Shown: piece by piece, positions 25,854 through 34,599 of the stretch | Position numbering within the stretch: position 1 is the first letter of the stretch | Layout of the letters: each line of letters opens with the position of its first letter | From: an uncultured bacterium | GTDB taxonomy: Bacteria > Bacteroidota > Ignavibacteria > Kapaibacteriales > UBA4661 | Direction: 5' to 3' | Length of the DNA stretch: 64,000 nt | Assembly (NCBI GenBank): GCA_937899715.1 | Contig: CALCNX010000071.1 | Location: 1-64,000 of the forward strand | Program-made: the position numbers and the translations under genes | Notes under the pieces: model-generated | What the model saw: only the letters and a program-made list of their open reading frames with translations | What the model was told of the DNA's origin: nothing | Database searches by the model: none

Positions 25854-26913
25854 TCTTGCGTCGTTTATCGGTCAGTTGCAGAAGGAAATAGCGTACAACT
25901 ACATCAATCCTCGCAATCATGGGTTAATTGAAATTGTTGATGTCGTACTCCCAGAGGGTCCAATTTTTATCAAACGCTGGAACCCTCATAATGGCGAGTC
26001 TTCATCGGAAGCAAGTGTTACTTCCATTTCAACGGAAATGCTCTGGCGCGTTGCCAATGCACTGGTGCCAAATCAGCCAATTAACATAGACAGAATCTTG
26101 GGCGCAAGCTACAATACACGGAGTGTGCTTGAATCCTTGCTTGCTAACACGCCCCAATTTTACTACTGTTATCCGGGGCGCATTGAAAACACAGGTGGTA
26201 AGCCTGTTGTGAAACGTGGGCATAAACATCTCATTTGGTTGCCGGAGACACCGCACAAACAGGGCATTGCGACAGAACATAGCACAGATATTGTGATTTC
26301 GGAAGTTCCAACGGTAGAAGTCTATTACGATAGTTTGGTACTGCCTGAAGCCATGCCAGATGTGGAAATGGACATTGAGGTGCAGCGTCGCCATGCACAG
26401 ATTCAAATTGCGTTGTATTTTATTGGTCATCAACTTGGCTTCCGCACATGGATTGCGCAAAATGATAAAGGGTTTTCTTACAAAAACAAGCGATTGGCGG
26501 AATACGACGGTGTTATTGCTTCCCTGCGCGACGAAAAGCTCATTTCTGCCCACAGCGAAGCTATCCATGCCGCGTTGCTTATAGATTGCATCTGGTTCAA
26601 AAATGGTAAACTAATGCCTGCTGTGATGGAAATTGAGCATTCAACAGGTGTAACAAGTGGTCTGACACGAATGAAAAATTTTTGCGATGTATTTCCGCCA
26701 TTCCCAACGCGATATGTGATTGTCGCCGACGACAACGAGCGTGAAAAAGTCGTCCGTGAAGCAAACAAGCCACAGTTTCATACCTTAAACGTGAGGTTCT
26801 TTCCGTATTCTGCGGTTGAAGAACTCTATGCGCTTTGCCAGCGAAGGAAATTGCGGGGTGTAACGGAAGAGTTTTTGGATTGCTATATGGAGCCAGTTCT
26901 GATGCAGCGATAA
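25831..26913 (+). CDS. Type II restriction endonuclease (putative)
   Basis: 360 aa, assigned mainly by position: it overlaps the methyltransferase gene by 23 bp. I do not recognise a named family. A candidate PD-(D/E)XK-type core is LIDCIWFKNGKLMPAVMEIE, where D and E-I-E could be the metal-binding residues, followed by HSTGVTSGLTRMKNF. The N-terminal half (LWRVANALVPNQPINIDRIL, YYCYPGR) may be a DNA-binding domain. No membrane or signal sequence. Alternative: a defence-associated nuclease of another kind, but the coupling to a C5-methylase favours type II restriction. Confidence 0.7.
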   Translation: MNQITASNLASFIGQLQKEIAYNYINPRNHGLIEIVDVVLPEGPIFIKRWNPHNGESSSEASVTSISTEMLWRVANALVPNQPINIDRILGASYNTRSVLESLLANTPQFYYCYPGRIENTGGKPVVKRGHKHLIWLPETPHKQGIATEHSTDIVISEVPTVEVYYDSLVLPEAMPDVEMDIEVQRRHAQIQIALYFIGHQLGFRTWIAQNDKGFSYKNKRLAEYDGVIASLRDEKLISAHSEAIHAALLIDCIWFKNGKLMPAVMEIEHSTGVTSGLTRMKNFCDVFPPFPTRYVIVADDNEREKVVREANKPQFHTLNVRFFPYSAVEELYALCQRRKLRGVTEEFLDCYMEPVLMQR

Positions 26914-26949
26914 GACAAACAAACATCCTTACAGCACATTTTTTTTTTC

Positions 26950-27816
26950 ATGCCCTCACGTTTCCAAAATTCCACAACCATCATCACCGGCGCTGCCTCC
27001 GGCATTGGCAGGGAACTGTCTTTGCAAGCCGCCGCCAAAGGATCGCGGGTAATTGCCGTGGACGTTAATCCAACAACATTGCAAGAAACTGCCGCGCTTG
27101 CTGCAAAGGAAAGTTTGTCGGTGGAAACGCACCTCGTGGATGTTTCTAAGCCGGATGAAATCGAAGCCTTTGCACAAAAAATTCTTCCTACCTTGTCCGG
27201 CAAGCGGCTGATTTTGGTGAATAACGCTGGCGTTGCGCTCTTGGGCGGGTACTGGTGGGACATGACGCTTGAGGATACGGAATGGCTCTTGAGCATAAAC
27301 CAAATGGGTGTAATCCGCATGACGAGGGCGTTTCTGCCCTCTATGCTTGCGCAGAATGACGGGCATATTGTGAACATTTCAAGCGTGTTCGGGCTTGCGG
27401 GGATGGCGCAGCATTTGGCATATTGCACATCGAAGTTTGCCGTGCGCGGTTTCACCGAAGCTCTCAGGATGGAGCTTTTGACCACGAACATCGAAACCAC
27501 CTGTGTCCATCCGGGCGGTATCAAAACAAATGTTACGAACAACGCACGCCGGAGCGGAGAACTCTTTACCGAAGCGATGGTGAGCGAATCACACGAAGAA
27601 TTTACGCGTAATGCTTTCACAACTGCCGCCAGCGCTGCTCGGCAAATCCTCCGGGCGATAGAAAAGCGGAAGCGCCGCTTGCTGATTGGTGCTGATGCGT
27701 GGGGCTTTGATGCGCTCGCAAGGCTTTTCCCGGTGCGCTATACAAGCATTATTGCGTTTGTGATGAATCGTTTTTTTGAAAACCCCCACCAACAACGAAA
27801 AAGACTACACCAATGA
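26950..27816 (+). CDS. Short-chain dehydrogenase/reductase
   Basis: 288 aa classical SDR. The NAD(P)-binding motif TGAASGIG lies at about residues 13-20, NNAG near 93, and the catalytic Ser (NISSVFG), Tyr158 and Lys162 (YCTSK) are present. AVDVN after beta-2 favours NAD(H). It overlaps the monooxygenase gene by four bases (ATGA), and the amidase follows closely, so the three are likely one operon. The substrate is unknown; in such clusters the SDR often supplies or removes a ketone handled by the monooxygenase (inference). Confidence 0.9.
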   Translation: MPSRFQNSTTIITGAASGIGRELSLQAAAKGSRVIAVDVNPTTLQETAALAAKESLSVETHLVDVSKPDEIEAFAQKILPTLSGKRLILVNNAGVALLGGYWWDMTLEDTEWLLSINQMGVIRMTRAFLPSMLAQNDGHIVNISSVFGLAGMAQHLAYCTSKFAVRGFTEALRMELLTTNIETTCVHPGGIKTNVTNNARRSGELFTEAMVSESHEEFTRNAFTTAASAARQILRAIEKRKRRLLIGADAWGFDALARLFPVRYTSIIAFVMNRFFENPHQQRKRLHQ

Positions 27817-29279
27817 CGGCAGACTACGAATTTGGCATTGTCGGAACGGGCTTTGGCGGCTTGATTGCTGCTTTGAAGCTCCAAGAGCTTGGCAAAAATT
27901 CCTTCGTCATGTTTGAGCGTGCCCCCGACGTTGGTGGTACGTGGCGCGATAACTTCTATCCGGGCTGCGCGTGCGATGTACAGTCCAATCTTTATTCGAT
28001 TGCCTCTCAGCCCAATCCCGCATGGTCGCACACATTTTCCACGCAGCCCGAAATCTGGCAGTACATGAAAAATGTTATTGCCAAGAATCACCTTGCGCCG
28101 CATATTCGGCTGAATACAACGGTTACCGCCGCACATTTTCTTGAGAAAGAAGGTGTGTGGCTTCTGCGAGACCAGCACGGGCGCGAAACGCGAGTGCGAA
28201 TGCTCCTTCTGGCGACAGGACCGCTCAATCGCCCGAATAAACCGCACTTTGCGGGCATGGAGCGTTTTCGGGGCGAGATTGTTCATTCTGCTGAATGGCG
28301 CACCGATATTGACCTTCAGGGAAAACGTGTCGCGGTAATTGGCACAGGGGCAAGCGCGATTCAGATTGTTCCGGCAGTGGCTCCACTCGTCAAGCAATTA
28401 AGCGTCTTTCAGCGCACACCTGCATGGATTGTGCCCCGATTCGACAAGGTAGTCTCCGGCTTTCGCAAGAATCTCTTTCGGCGCTTTCCGGCATTGCAGC
28501 GTTTTGTGCGGCGGCGCATTTTCTGGGCAAATGAAATAAGCGGTTATACGTTTGTTCACGACACGAAGCTGCGTCGTATTCCTGAGATTTTTGCTCAACG
28601 GCATCTGAGGAGGCATATCAAAGACCCCGACTTGCGACGAAAATTCACACCGAGATATGAGCTTGGCTGCAAGCGTGTTCTGGTCTCCGATGATTTTTAC
28701 CCCACGTTCAATCTTCCGCACGTCCACTTGGAGACCGCTCCCATTCAAGAGTTTACCGAAAATGGTCTTCGGTGCGAGGGGAAAGAAGAGCAGAGTTTTG
28801 ATGTGATAATTCTCGCAACAGGCTTCATTGCGGCAGATATAGATTGGGGAATCGAAATCACGGGCTTGCAAGGGCGAAATTTGATGGACGAATGGAAACA
28901 AACTGGTGCAGAAGCGTATTTAGGCACGACCGTCTCAGGATTCCCAAACCTCGCTCTGGTGCTGGGACCGAACACCGGCGGCGGGCATAATTCGGTGCTG
29001 GACACGATGGAATCGCAAATGGATTATGTGGCGGAGTACATCCGCTTGCTCGAAAGTCAGTCACCAAGCACTTTTCTCGACCTTCGTGCTAACGTACAAA
29101 ACGCATACAATCATCGTTTGCAGACAATGTTTCACGGCACGGTGTGGTCATCGGGCTGCAAAAGTTGGTATTACAGTTCAGAAGGGAAAAATACAACCAT
29201 TTATCCGCGATTGAACAGGCATTTTCGCAAAGCAGTTTCTACGTTCAAGTCCGATGAATACACAATTTCTCACTCTTAA
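27813..29279 (+). CDS. Flavin-binding monooxygenase, Baeyer-Villiger-like
   Basis: 488 aa. FAD motif GTGFGG (about residues 8-13), ERAPDVGGTWRDNFYPGC typical of Baeyer-Villiger enzymes, the fingerprint FRGEIVHSAEW (FxGxxxHxxxW, though the next residue is R and not P/D), and a second Rossmann motif GTGASAIQ for NADPH. Such enzymes insert oxygen into a ketone, giving an ester or lactone, using NADPH and O2. The third gene of the cluster, an amidase, could act on a resulting or related carbonyl compound (inference). Cytoplasmic; no signal peptide. Confidence 0.87.
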   Translation: MTADYEFGIVGTGFGGLIAALKLQELGKNSFVMFERAPDVGGTWRDNFYPGCACDVQSNLYSIASQPNPAWSHTFSTQPEIWQYMKNVIAKNHLAPHIRLNTTVTAAHFLEKEGVWLLRDQHGRETRVRMLLLATGPLNRPNKPHFAGMERFRGEIVHSAEWRTDIDLQGKRVAVIGTGASAIQIVPAVAPLVKQLSVFQRTPAWIVPRFDKVVSGFRKNLFRRFPALQRFVRRRIFWANEISGYTFVHDTKLRRIPEIFAQRHLRRHIKDPDLRRKFTPRYELGCKRVLVSDDFYPTFNLPHVHLETAPIQEFTENGLRCEGKEEQSFDVIILATGFIAADIDWGIEITGLQGRNLMDEWKQTGAEAYLGTTVSGFPNLALVLGPNTGGGHNSVLDTMESQMDYVAEYIRLLESQSPSTFLDLRANVQNAYNHRLQTMFHGTVWSSGCKSWYYSSEGKNTTIYPRLNRHFRKAVSTFKSDEYTISHS

Positions 29280-29291
29280 CCCGCTTGGCAA

Positions 29292-30764
29292 ATGAGTACC
29301 ATTCCATTTACGCCGCTCCGCGAGATTTCACGCCGTCTTCACGCCCGCGAACTTACTTCACGCGAGTTGACCGAAACACTTCTTCGGCACATCGAACGGC
29401 ACAATCCGCGTATTAACGCCATTTGCATCATGGACGCAGAAGGTGCTTTGAAGCAGGCTTCGGAAGCAGACGCAGCGCTGGCACGGGGGGAAAGCACTGG
29501 TGCACTGCACGGCATTCCTTTTACTGTAAAAGATACCTTTGCTACAAAGGGCATGAGAACGTCGTTTGCGAACCCGCTTTTGCGCTCGCACGTGCCTGAC
29601 TACGATGCCACGATGGTCGAAAGGGTGAAGAAGGCGGGTGGAATCTTGCTCGGTAAGACCAATTTGCCCATGTTTGCGTTTGATTGGCAAAGTACGTTTT
29701 GGGGCAGAACAAATAACCCGTACAACGAAAATCATGTCGTCGGGGGAAGTTCAGGCGGTTCGGCAGCGGCTTTGGCGGCAGGCTTCACGCCGTTGGAGAT
29801 TGGTAGCGATATTGGCGGTTCGCTCAGGATTCCGGCGCATTTTTGCGGTGTGGTGGGTTTTCGTCCCACGGAGCGGAGTTTATCGGATTTCGGGCATATT
29901 GCTCCGCCCGGCTCACCCAAAATGCTCCGTTCGATGATAACCGTTGGACCAATGGCGCGAACGCTGGATGATGCGAAAATGCTCTTGGAATTGCTCTGGG
30001 GGTACGACGACCGAATGTGGCAAAACCCTCCCGTGCCGCTTCAGAACACGCTTACGGCTGCGGATGTTCCGCTCAAAGGGCTGCGGATTGCGTACTCGCC
30101 CACGATTGGCGAGCGCCGAGTTTCACGCGACACGGAGCGTGTTTTTTCGGCATTGCTCATGCGCTTACGCGAAGAAGGCTGCACACTTATCGAAAAAGCT
30201 CCTGCCGAACTAGACACAAAGCGGGCTGCGGATGATGCACTTGATGTGTGGGGACGCTTAATGACGATGGAGACGTTGACGGAAATTCCTTCTTTTGTAC
30301 CTCGCACACTGATTGCGCCTTTGCTTGCGGCTTTCCATTATGCAAGTTTTCGCGGCGGTTCTCTCCCGCTCATTAAAGGACTTTTGCAATCGCCGCGTGG
30401 TTTTGCGCGTGTTCTTGACCGTAGGGATGCAATAATTCAGTCAACCGAGCAATTTTTCGATACGCACGATGTATGGCTCACGCCCACCGCCGTACACGCT
30501 GCATTTCCACACCTGCGCATGGGAACGCCGCTCACGATTGACGGCGCAAAAATTCCTTACACCGAAGCACACGCACCATTTGCCTGCACAACGGTCTTGC
30601 AAGCCACGCCCATCGTTACCATGCCGATGGGTATGAGCAGCGACGGGCTTCCGATAAGCGTTTCCGTGCATGGCAAGCGCTGGCACGACTGGCGTTTGCT
30701 GACGATAGCAGAGCAGATTGAGAAGTTGGGAACAGGTTTTGTGCCGCCTGCGGGGTGCTTGTAA
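29292..30764 (+). CDS. Amidase-signature family hydrolase
   Basis: 490 aa. The catalytic triad is visible: Lys in PFTVKDTFATKG (about residue 79), cis-Ser in GGSSGGS (about 154) and nucleophile Ser in IGSDIGGSLRIP (about 178). The fold covers GatA, fatty-acid amide hydrolase and many secondary-metabolite amidases. It is not a GatA of the tRNA amidotransferase: no gatB or gatC is nearby and it lies 12 bp after the monooxygenase. Substrate unknown; eukaryotic FAAH-like use is possible. Cytoplasmic. Confidence 0.9.
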   Translation: MSTIPFTPLREISRRLHARELTSRELTETLLRHIERHNPRINAICIMDAEGALKQASEADAALARGESTGALHGIPFTVKDTFATKGMRTSFANPLLRSHVPDYDATMVERVKKAGGILLGKTNLPMFAFDWQSTFWGRTNNPYNENHVVGGSSGGSAAALAAGFTPLEIGSDIGGSLRIPAHFCGVVGFRPTERSLSDFGHIAPPGSPKMLRSMITVGPMARTLDDAKMLLELLWGYDDRMWQNPPVPLQNTLTAADVPLKGLRIAYSPTIGERRVSRDTERVFSALLMRLREEGCTLIEKAPAELDTKRAADDALDVWGRLMTMETLTEIPSFVPRTLIAPLLAAFHYASFRGGSLPLIKGLLQSPRGFARVLDRRDAIIQSTEQFFDTHDVWLTPTAVHAAFPHLRMGTPLTIDGAKIPYTEAHAPFACTTVLQATPIVTMPMGMSSDGLPISVSVHGKRWHDWRLLTIAEQIEKLGTGFVPPAGCL

Positions 30765-30849
30765 TGCTCACATTGCTCACCAAAGGTGTTTTTTGTATTT
30801 TTGCTTTACAACCATTTTTGCGCGAGTTTATCACAATCACGGAATAATT

Positions 30850-31193
30850 ATGCAAACCACCTATACCGTCCAAGCGGATAATTTCGATGCTTGGGCAAGT
30901 TGCGTAAAATCTACTTTTCAGGGTAAAACGCTCCGAATTATCATTGATGATACCCCTCTTGAAGAGGCAAGCAATGGCGAAAGTACCGATTTCGCTGACC
31001 GCGACGGGTTAGACGAAACTGAGTATCTGATGCGCTCCGAGGCGAATAAACAGCATTTGCTTACAGCATTAGAAAACGTAAAAGCAGGTCGAAATACTCT
31101 ATCACGATTGAAAATATTAACGACCTCAACGACGTTGAAAAGCTACGGCAAATTCGCCAGCGTTTCTTTGATTCGCAGCAGGAAAAGCTATGA
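30850..31193 (+). pseudogene. YefM/Phd-type antitoxin, frame broken by one missing base
   Basis: From ATG 30850 the frame reads MQTTYTVQADNFDAW... to DETEYLMRSEANKQHLLTALENVKAGR, typical of YefM-like antitoxins. At 31092-31094 the frame must shift by -1: the other frame continues as KYSITIENINDLNDVEKL and stops at TGA 31191-31193, which overlaps the toxin ATG (ATGA), exactly as expected for this operon type. In the annotated frame the protein would end in a non-native tail at 31209. One extra A in the GAAAT run restores it. It may be a sequencing error in the A run, a real mutation, or frameshifting; the heptamer there is not a classical slippery site. Confidence 0.75.
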
Positions 31194-31453
31194 GGAAAAT
31201 TGCCTTTGAAGGGAGCTCCTTTGAACATCTCTTTGATTGGGCAAACGCTAATCCCAAAAAGTTGCTCAAAATTTTGGAATTGATAGAATCTGCTCGCCGT
31301 ACTCCATTTCAAGGCATAGGTAAGCCAGAGCCACTAAAGCACGAGTTCAAAGGGTGCTGGTCGCCTCGTATAGACGACGAGCATCGGCTTGTGTACATGG
31401 TTTCGGATGATGCCATCACCGTACTCTCCTGCAAATACCACTACGATTCGTAA
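31190..31453 (+). CDS. yoeB: YoeB-family toxin (ribosome-dependent mRNA interferase)
   Basis: 87 aa. Matches YoeB along its length: FEHLFDWANANPKKLLKILELI, RTPFQGIGKPEPLKHEFKG, SPRIDDEHRLVY and the C-terminal CKYHYDS. YoeB catalytic residues Glu (in KPEPL), Arg (SPRI) and the C-terminal His-Tyr are all present, so the toxin looks active even though the antitoxin frame is broken. It cleaves mRNA in the ribosomal A site; the antitoxin binds and blocks it. The ATG overlaps the antitoxin stop codon. Confidence 0.93.
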   Translation: MRKIAFEGSSFEHLFDWANANPKKLLKILELIESARRTPFQGIGKPEPLKHEFKGCWSPRIDDEHRLVYMVSDDAITVLSCKYHYDS

Positions 31454-31525
31454 AGAACACAAAATCTTGAGAAAATCTTTAGACCCACCACCGTAGATTT
31501 GAACACACCTTGAGAATATATGCCG

Positions 31526-31533
31526 TAGTTTTG
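31526..31533 (+). promoter_or_regulatory. Candidate -7 box of the kdp operon
   Basis: TAGTTTTG fits the Bacteroidota -7 consensus TAnnTTTG, 44 bp before kdpF. A TTG lies 13 bp upstream and another 24 bp upstream, so the -33 element is uncertain. Confidence 0.4.
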
Positions 31534-31577
31534 CTTTTGTAAATCACTCGTGTTTCACGGTACGAAAGCAAATCGCA

Positions 31578-31667
31578 ATGGCTCTCGAATTTATTATTGG
31601 TCTTGTGCTTTCTGTCCTCCTTTTGGGATATTTGCTCTACGCAATGCTGTATCCCGAACGATTTTAG
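31578..31667 (+). CDS. kdpF: KdpF small membrane subunit of K+-transporting ATPase
   Basis: 29 aa, below usual gene-finding length: MALEFIIGLVLSVLLLG followed by YLLYAMLYPERF. One hydrophobic helix with the KdpF C-terminal YPERF pattern, and it lies 9 bp before kdpA. KdpF stabilises the KdpABC complex in the inner membrane. The TAG stop is followed by the kdpA ribosome site (AGGAG). Confidence 0.85.
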   Translation: MALEFIIGLVLSVLLLGYLLYAMLYPERF

Positions 31668-31676
31668 GAGAAGCAG

Positions 31677-33368
31677 ATGCAACCCTTAGAATTTCAGCAA
31701 ATCGCCCTTTATTTCGGGCTTCTCATCGCCTGTACGCCGCTTCTGGGTGGCTTTATGGCAAAGGTGCTTCAGGGTGAAAAAACATGGCTTACACCTGCTC
31801 TGAAGCCTGTTGAAGATTTTATCTATAAACTCTCCGGTGTGGATGACCGCGAAGAAATGTCGTGGAAAGAGTACGCTTTTGCGCTTCTCGTCTTTAATGC
31901 ACTGGGTTTTCTTGCGGTCTTTGCGCTGATGCTTGCGCAGGGCGCTTTACCGCTCAATCCACAGGGCATTGGCGGTACATCGGGCTTTCTCGCTTTTAAT
32001 ACTGCCGTGAGTTTTATGACGAACACCAACTGGCAGGCATATTCCGGCGAGGCGGCACTTTCTTATCTTACGCAAATGCTGGGTTTGAGCGTCCAAAATT
32101 TCGTGAGTGCAGCCACGGGTATTGCCGTGATGATAGCACTGACGCGGGGTATTGCTCGCAAGCAAGTCACAGGTATTGGGAATTTTTGGGTGGATTTGAC
32201 GCGCACGACGCTCTACATCTTGCTTCCGCTTTCTCTTCTTTTAGCAGTGGTGCTTATTTCGCAAGGCGTAGTGCAATCCTCCGGAACTTATGTGCAGACC
32301 ACAACGCTGGAAGGACGCTCACAAGTAATTCCGCTTGGTCCTGCGGCTTCGCAAATTGCCATCAAGCAGCTTGGCACGAATGGCGGTGGCTTTTTCGGTG
32401 TGAACAGCGCTCATCCGTTTGAAAATCCTACGCCCTTCAGCAATTTTCTGCAAGTCTTTGCCATTCTGCTTCTTCCGGCGGCACTGACCTACACCTACGG
32501 TAAAATGGTCGGTTCTGTGCGTCAGGGCTGGACAATTTTTGCCGCTATGCTGTCGGTGTTGCTGGTCGTGTTAGCAGTATCGTTGTGGTCGGAAACAAGC
32601 TACAATCCCGTATTACAAACTTCTGTTCAAATGGAGGGCAAAGAACAACGCTTCGGCATGGCAAACAGCGTTCTTTGGGGCATGACCACGACAGTCGCCT
32701 CGAATGGTTCTGTAAACGCCATGCACGACAGCTTTTCACCGCTTGCGGGCGGAATGGCGATGCTGAATATGATGCTTGGAGAAGTCATTTTCGGCGGTGT
32801 TGGAGCCGGAATGTACGGTATGCTGATGTTTGTTGTCATCACGGTCTTCATTGCGGGCTTGATGGTGGGTCGTACACCGGAGTATTTGGGCAAAAAAATT
32901 GAGTCGTTTGAAGTGCAAATGGCAATGCTCACAATTCTTGCTCCGAGCGCAGTAATACTCATCGGAACAATGATTGCGGTGCTGATACCGCAAGGGCTGT
33001 CGAGTCTGAACAATCAAGGACCACACGGTTTTTCGGAGATTCTGTATGCCTTCACGTCAGCAGCAGGCAATAACGGAAGCGCCTTTGCGGGGCTAACGGT
33101 GGACACGCCGTTTTACAATATCGCACTTGGTATCGGTATGCTGGTGGGGCGCTTCGGTGTGATTCTACCTGCTTTGGCGATTGCCGGAAGTATGGTCGGA
33201 AAAAAGTACACGCCGCCGTCACTCGGCACATTCCCGACGGATAAACCGCTTTTTACTGCGCTTCTGATTGCCGTTATCACTATTGTCGGCGCTCTCACGT
33301 TCTTTCCGGCGCTCTCGCTGGGTCCGATAGTGGAGCATTTGCTGATGAATGTGGGCAAGGTGTTTTAA
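31677..33368 (+). CDS. kdpA: Potassium-transporting ATPase subunit KdpA
   Basis: 563 aa, the K+-selective subunit of the high-affinity P-type KdpFABC pump. Four selectivity-filter repeats are visible: NTNWQAYSGE, QLGTNGGGFFGVN, TVASNGSVNAMH and SAAGNNGSAF. About ten membrane helices. A strong ribosome site (TTTTAGGAGAAGCAG) precedes the ATG. Between this gene and kdpB lies a 1.2-kb insertion of two unrelated genes, which is unusual because kdpA and kdpB are normally adjacent. Confidence 0.97.
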   Translation: MQPLEFQQIALYFGLLIACTPLLGGFMAKVLQGEKTWLTPALKPVEDFIYKLSGVDDREEMSWKEYAFALLVFNALGFLAVFALMLAQGALPLNPQGIGGTSGFLAFNTAVSFMTNTNWQAYSGEAALSYLTQMLGLSVQNFVSAATGIAVMIALTRGIARKQVTGIGNFWVDLTRTTLYILLPLSLLLAVVLISQGVVQSSGTYVQTTTLEGRSQVIPLGPAASQIAIKQLGTNGGGFFGVNSAHPFENPTPFSNFLQVFAILLLPAALTYTYGKMVGSVRQGWTIFAAMLSVLLVVLAVSLWSETSYNPVLQTSVQMEGKEQRFGMANSVLWGMTTTVASNGSVNAMHDSFSPLAGGMAMLNMMLGEVIFGGVGAGMYGMLMFVVITVFIAGLMVGRTPEYLGKKIESFEVQMAMLTILAPSAVILIGTMIAVLIPQGLSSLNNQGPHGFSEILYAFTSAAGNNGSAFAGLTVDTPFYNIALGIGMLVGRFGVILPALAIAGSMVGKKYTPPSLGTFPTDKPLFTALLIAVITIVGALTFFPALSLGPIVEHLLMNVGKVF

Positions 33369-33388
33369 TAAATGTGAAAGAAAATCCG

Positions 33389-33396
33389 TACATTTG
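33389..33396 (+). promoter_or_regulatory. Candidate internal -7 box before the HEPN cassette
   Basis: TACATTTG matches TAnnTTTG, 20 bp after the kdpA stop and about 50 bp before the first cassette gene; no clear TTG lies 20 bp upstream. It would let the inserted pair be expressed independently of kdp. Confidence 0.3.
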
Positions 33397-33439
33397 TTTG
33401 AGATAAATGCTTTTGTATCACTTTTTGCTTAGGTACATG

Positions 33440-33961
33440 ATGGAAACAGACACAGAAGTAAATGCAATGCTTGTGGCAAAACAATATGCAGAGCGCTTGC
33501 AGTCGTTATATGCTCAAATTCGTTCATGGCTTGGCGAAGAACACTATTCATTTGAGCAAGGTTCTCTTGTTTTAGAACAGATGATGGTTGGTGAATACAC
33601 GGCACCAACATTGGTCATTCGCAATAAACATAGCCACTCTATTGTTGCATCCTTAGAGCCTGTTGGTGCGCTCATTATTGCAGCTGCAGGACGTGTTGAT
33701 ATTCACGGTGATATTGATTCGGATTATCTCCTTTATCTTATGCCGAGTTCTGGTATCTATTTAAAAACAACCGTTAAAGGTGTGCACAATAGCGAAAAAA
33801 ACGAAGAAAAAGTCAATCTAACGCCGTATAGAGAAGTCCCTGTAGAGGGATGGTATCGCCCCGAAATGCGAGGACTGGGAAGAGTAAAGCCTATCAGCAA
33901 AGAACTTTTTTTTGATATTCTTCTTGAGGTTTCGCCCGATGAAGTATTTGTCAATGCTTGA
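33440..33961 (+). CDS. Unknown protein paired with HEPN protein (cassette gene 1)
   Basis: 173 aa from ATG 33440 (starts at 33437 or 33407 are also possible; AGG lies six bases before this one). I do not recognise the family. The N-terminal third is helical (VAKQYAERLQSLYAQIRSWL), followed by a beta-rich domain: LEPVGALIIAAAGRVDIHGD and DYLLYLMPSSGIYLKTTVK. It has no signal or membrane helix. Its last codons overlap the HEPN gene, so the pair is coupled. By position it could be the antitoxin or partner of the HEPN protein (inference only). Confidence 0.55.
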   Translation: METDTEVNAMLVAKQYAERLQSLYAQIRSWLGEEHYSFEQGSLVLEQMMVGEYTAPTLVIRNKHSHSIVASLEPVGALIIAAAGRVDIHGDIDSDYLLYLMPSSGIYLKTTVKGVHNSEKNEEKVNLTPYREVPVEGWYRPEMRGLGRVKPISKELFFDILLEVSPDEVFVNA

Positions 33962-34499
33962 TAAAATCTGGGATGACTATGAGTTTCAGAAAAAAAGCCT
34001 GGCACTCGTTCAGAATACCGCAAAACATAACGACCGAGAATCTGAAAGTACTGTCGTCTCCAAACTCCTTATAAATGCAGGGCTGGCGGACGTATCTGTA
34101 GAAATGGTGGGTAGCCAAATTATATCCGCAAGGCGAGTACTTCAAGACTATGTTATTCTCTCCGTCTGGGTTATGTTTGAACGGTTGCTCATTGAGTTTC
34201 TTCAAAAACTTATCGCTACTGATGTTACTCTATTCGTTGATAATATCACACGACAAATGGTAGTAGAGCAAGTTCGTAATGACATAGAACGATGGAAGTC
34301 CGATATGATGCTGGATATGGTCAAGCCCATTATTTCTGCCGATACGGCAGGTACGCTTAAAAAAATTAAGCGACACCGCGACTGGATTGCGCATCGAAAC
34401 CCTGCAGCCACGCCCGAAAAGATAGACCCTCGCACAGCATACGAGCTTGTACGCGAAGCAGCACGCCAAATCGAACAATTAAAACCAATTACACCCTAA
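33939..34499 (+). CDS. HEPN-domain protein, possible RNase toxin (cassette gene 2)
   Basis: 186 aa from ATG 33939 (preceded by GAGG nine bases upstream; 33954 is the other choice); overlaps the previous gene. All-helical. The key signature is RHRDWIAHRNP near residue 150, containing R-D-W-I-A-H, the Rx4H motif of HEPN nucleases; the segment ILSVWVMFERLLIEFLQKL before it fits the first HEPN helix bundle. HEPN proteins with this motif are usually metal-independent RNases in toxin-antitoxin, abortive-infection or CRISPR systems. It resembles RiboL-PSP/MAE-type HEPN families, but I cannot name a specific one. Confidence 0.65.
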   Translation: MKYLSMLDKIWDDYEFQKKSLALVQNTAKHNDRESESTVVSKLLINAGLADVSVEMVGSQIISARRVLQDYVILSVWVMFERLLIEFLQKLIATDVTLFVDNITRQMVVEQVRNDIERWKSDMMLDMVKPIISADTAGTLKKIKRHRDWIAHRNPAATPEKIDPRTAYELVREAARQIEQLKPITP

Positions 34500-34599
34500 A
34501 AACTTCTTCAAACCTTGTTTCTTCGGTGATACTCTTCTGTATCGCCAGGGGTAGCACATGTCAAAAATGAACAAACTCACAACAAAATAATCAACAATC

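Noticed and set aside
30718..31209. Longer 163-codon reading of the antitoxin
   Set aside because: The first 44 codons overlap the amidase 3' end and the spacer and look non-coding, and the tail is a shifted frame.
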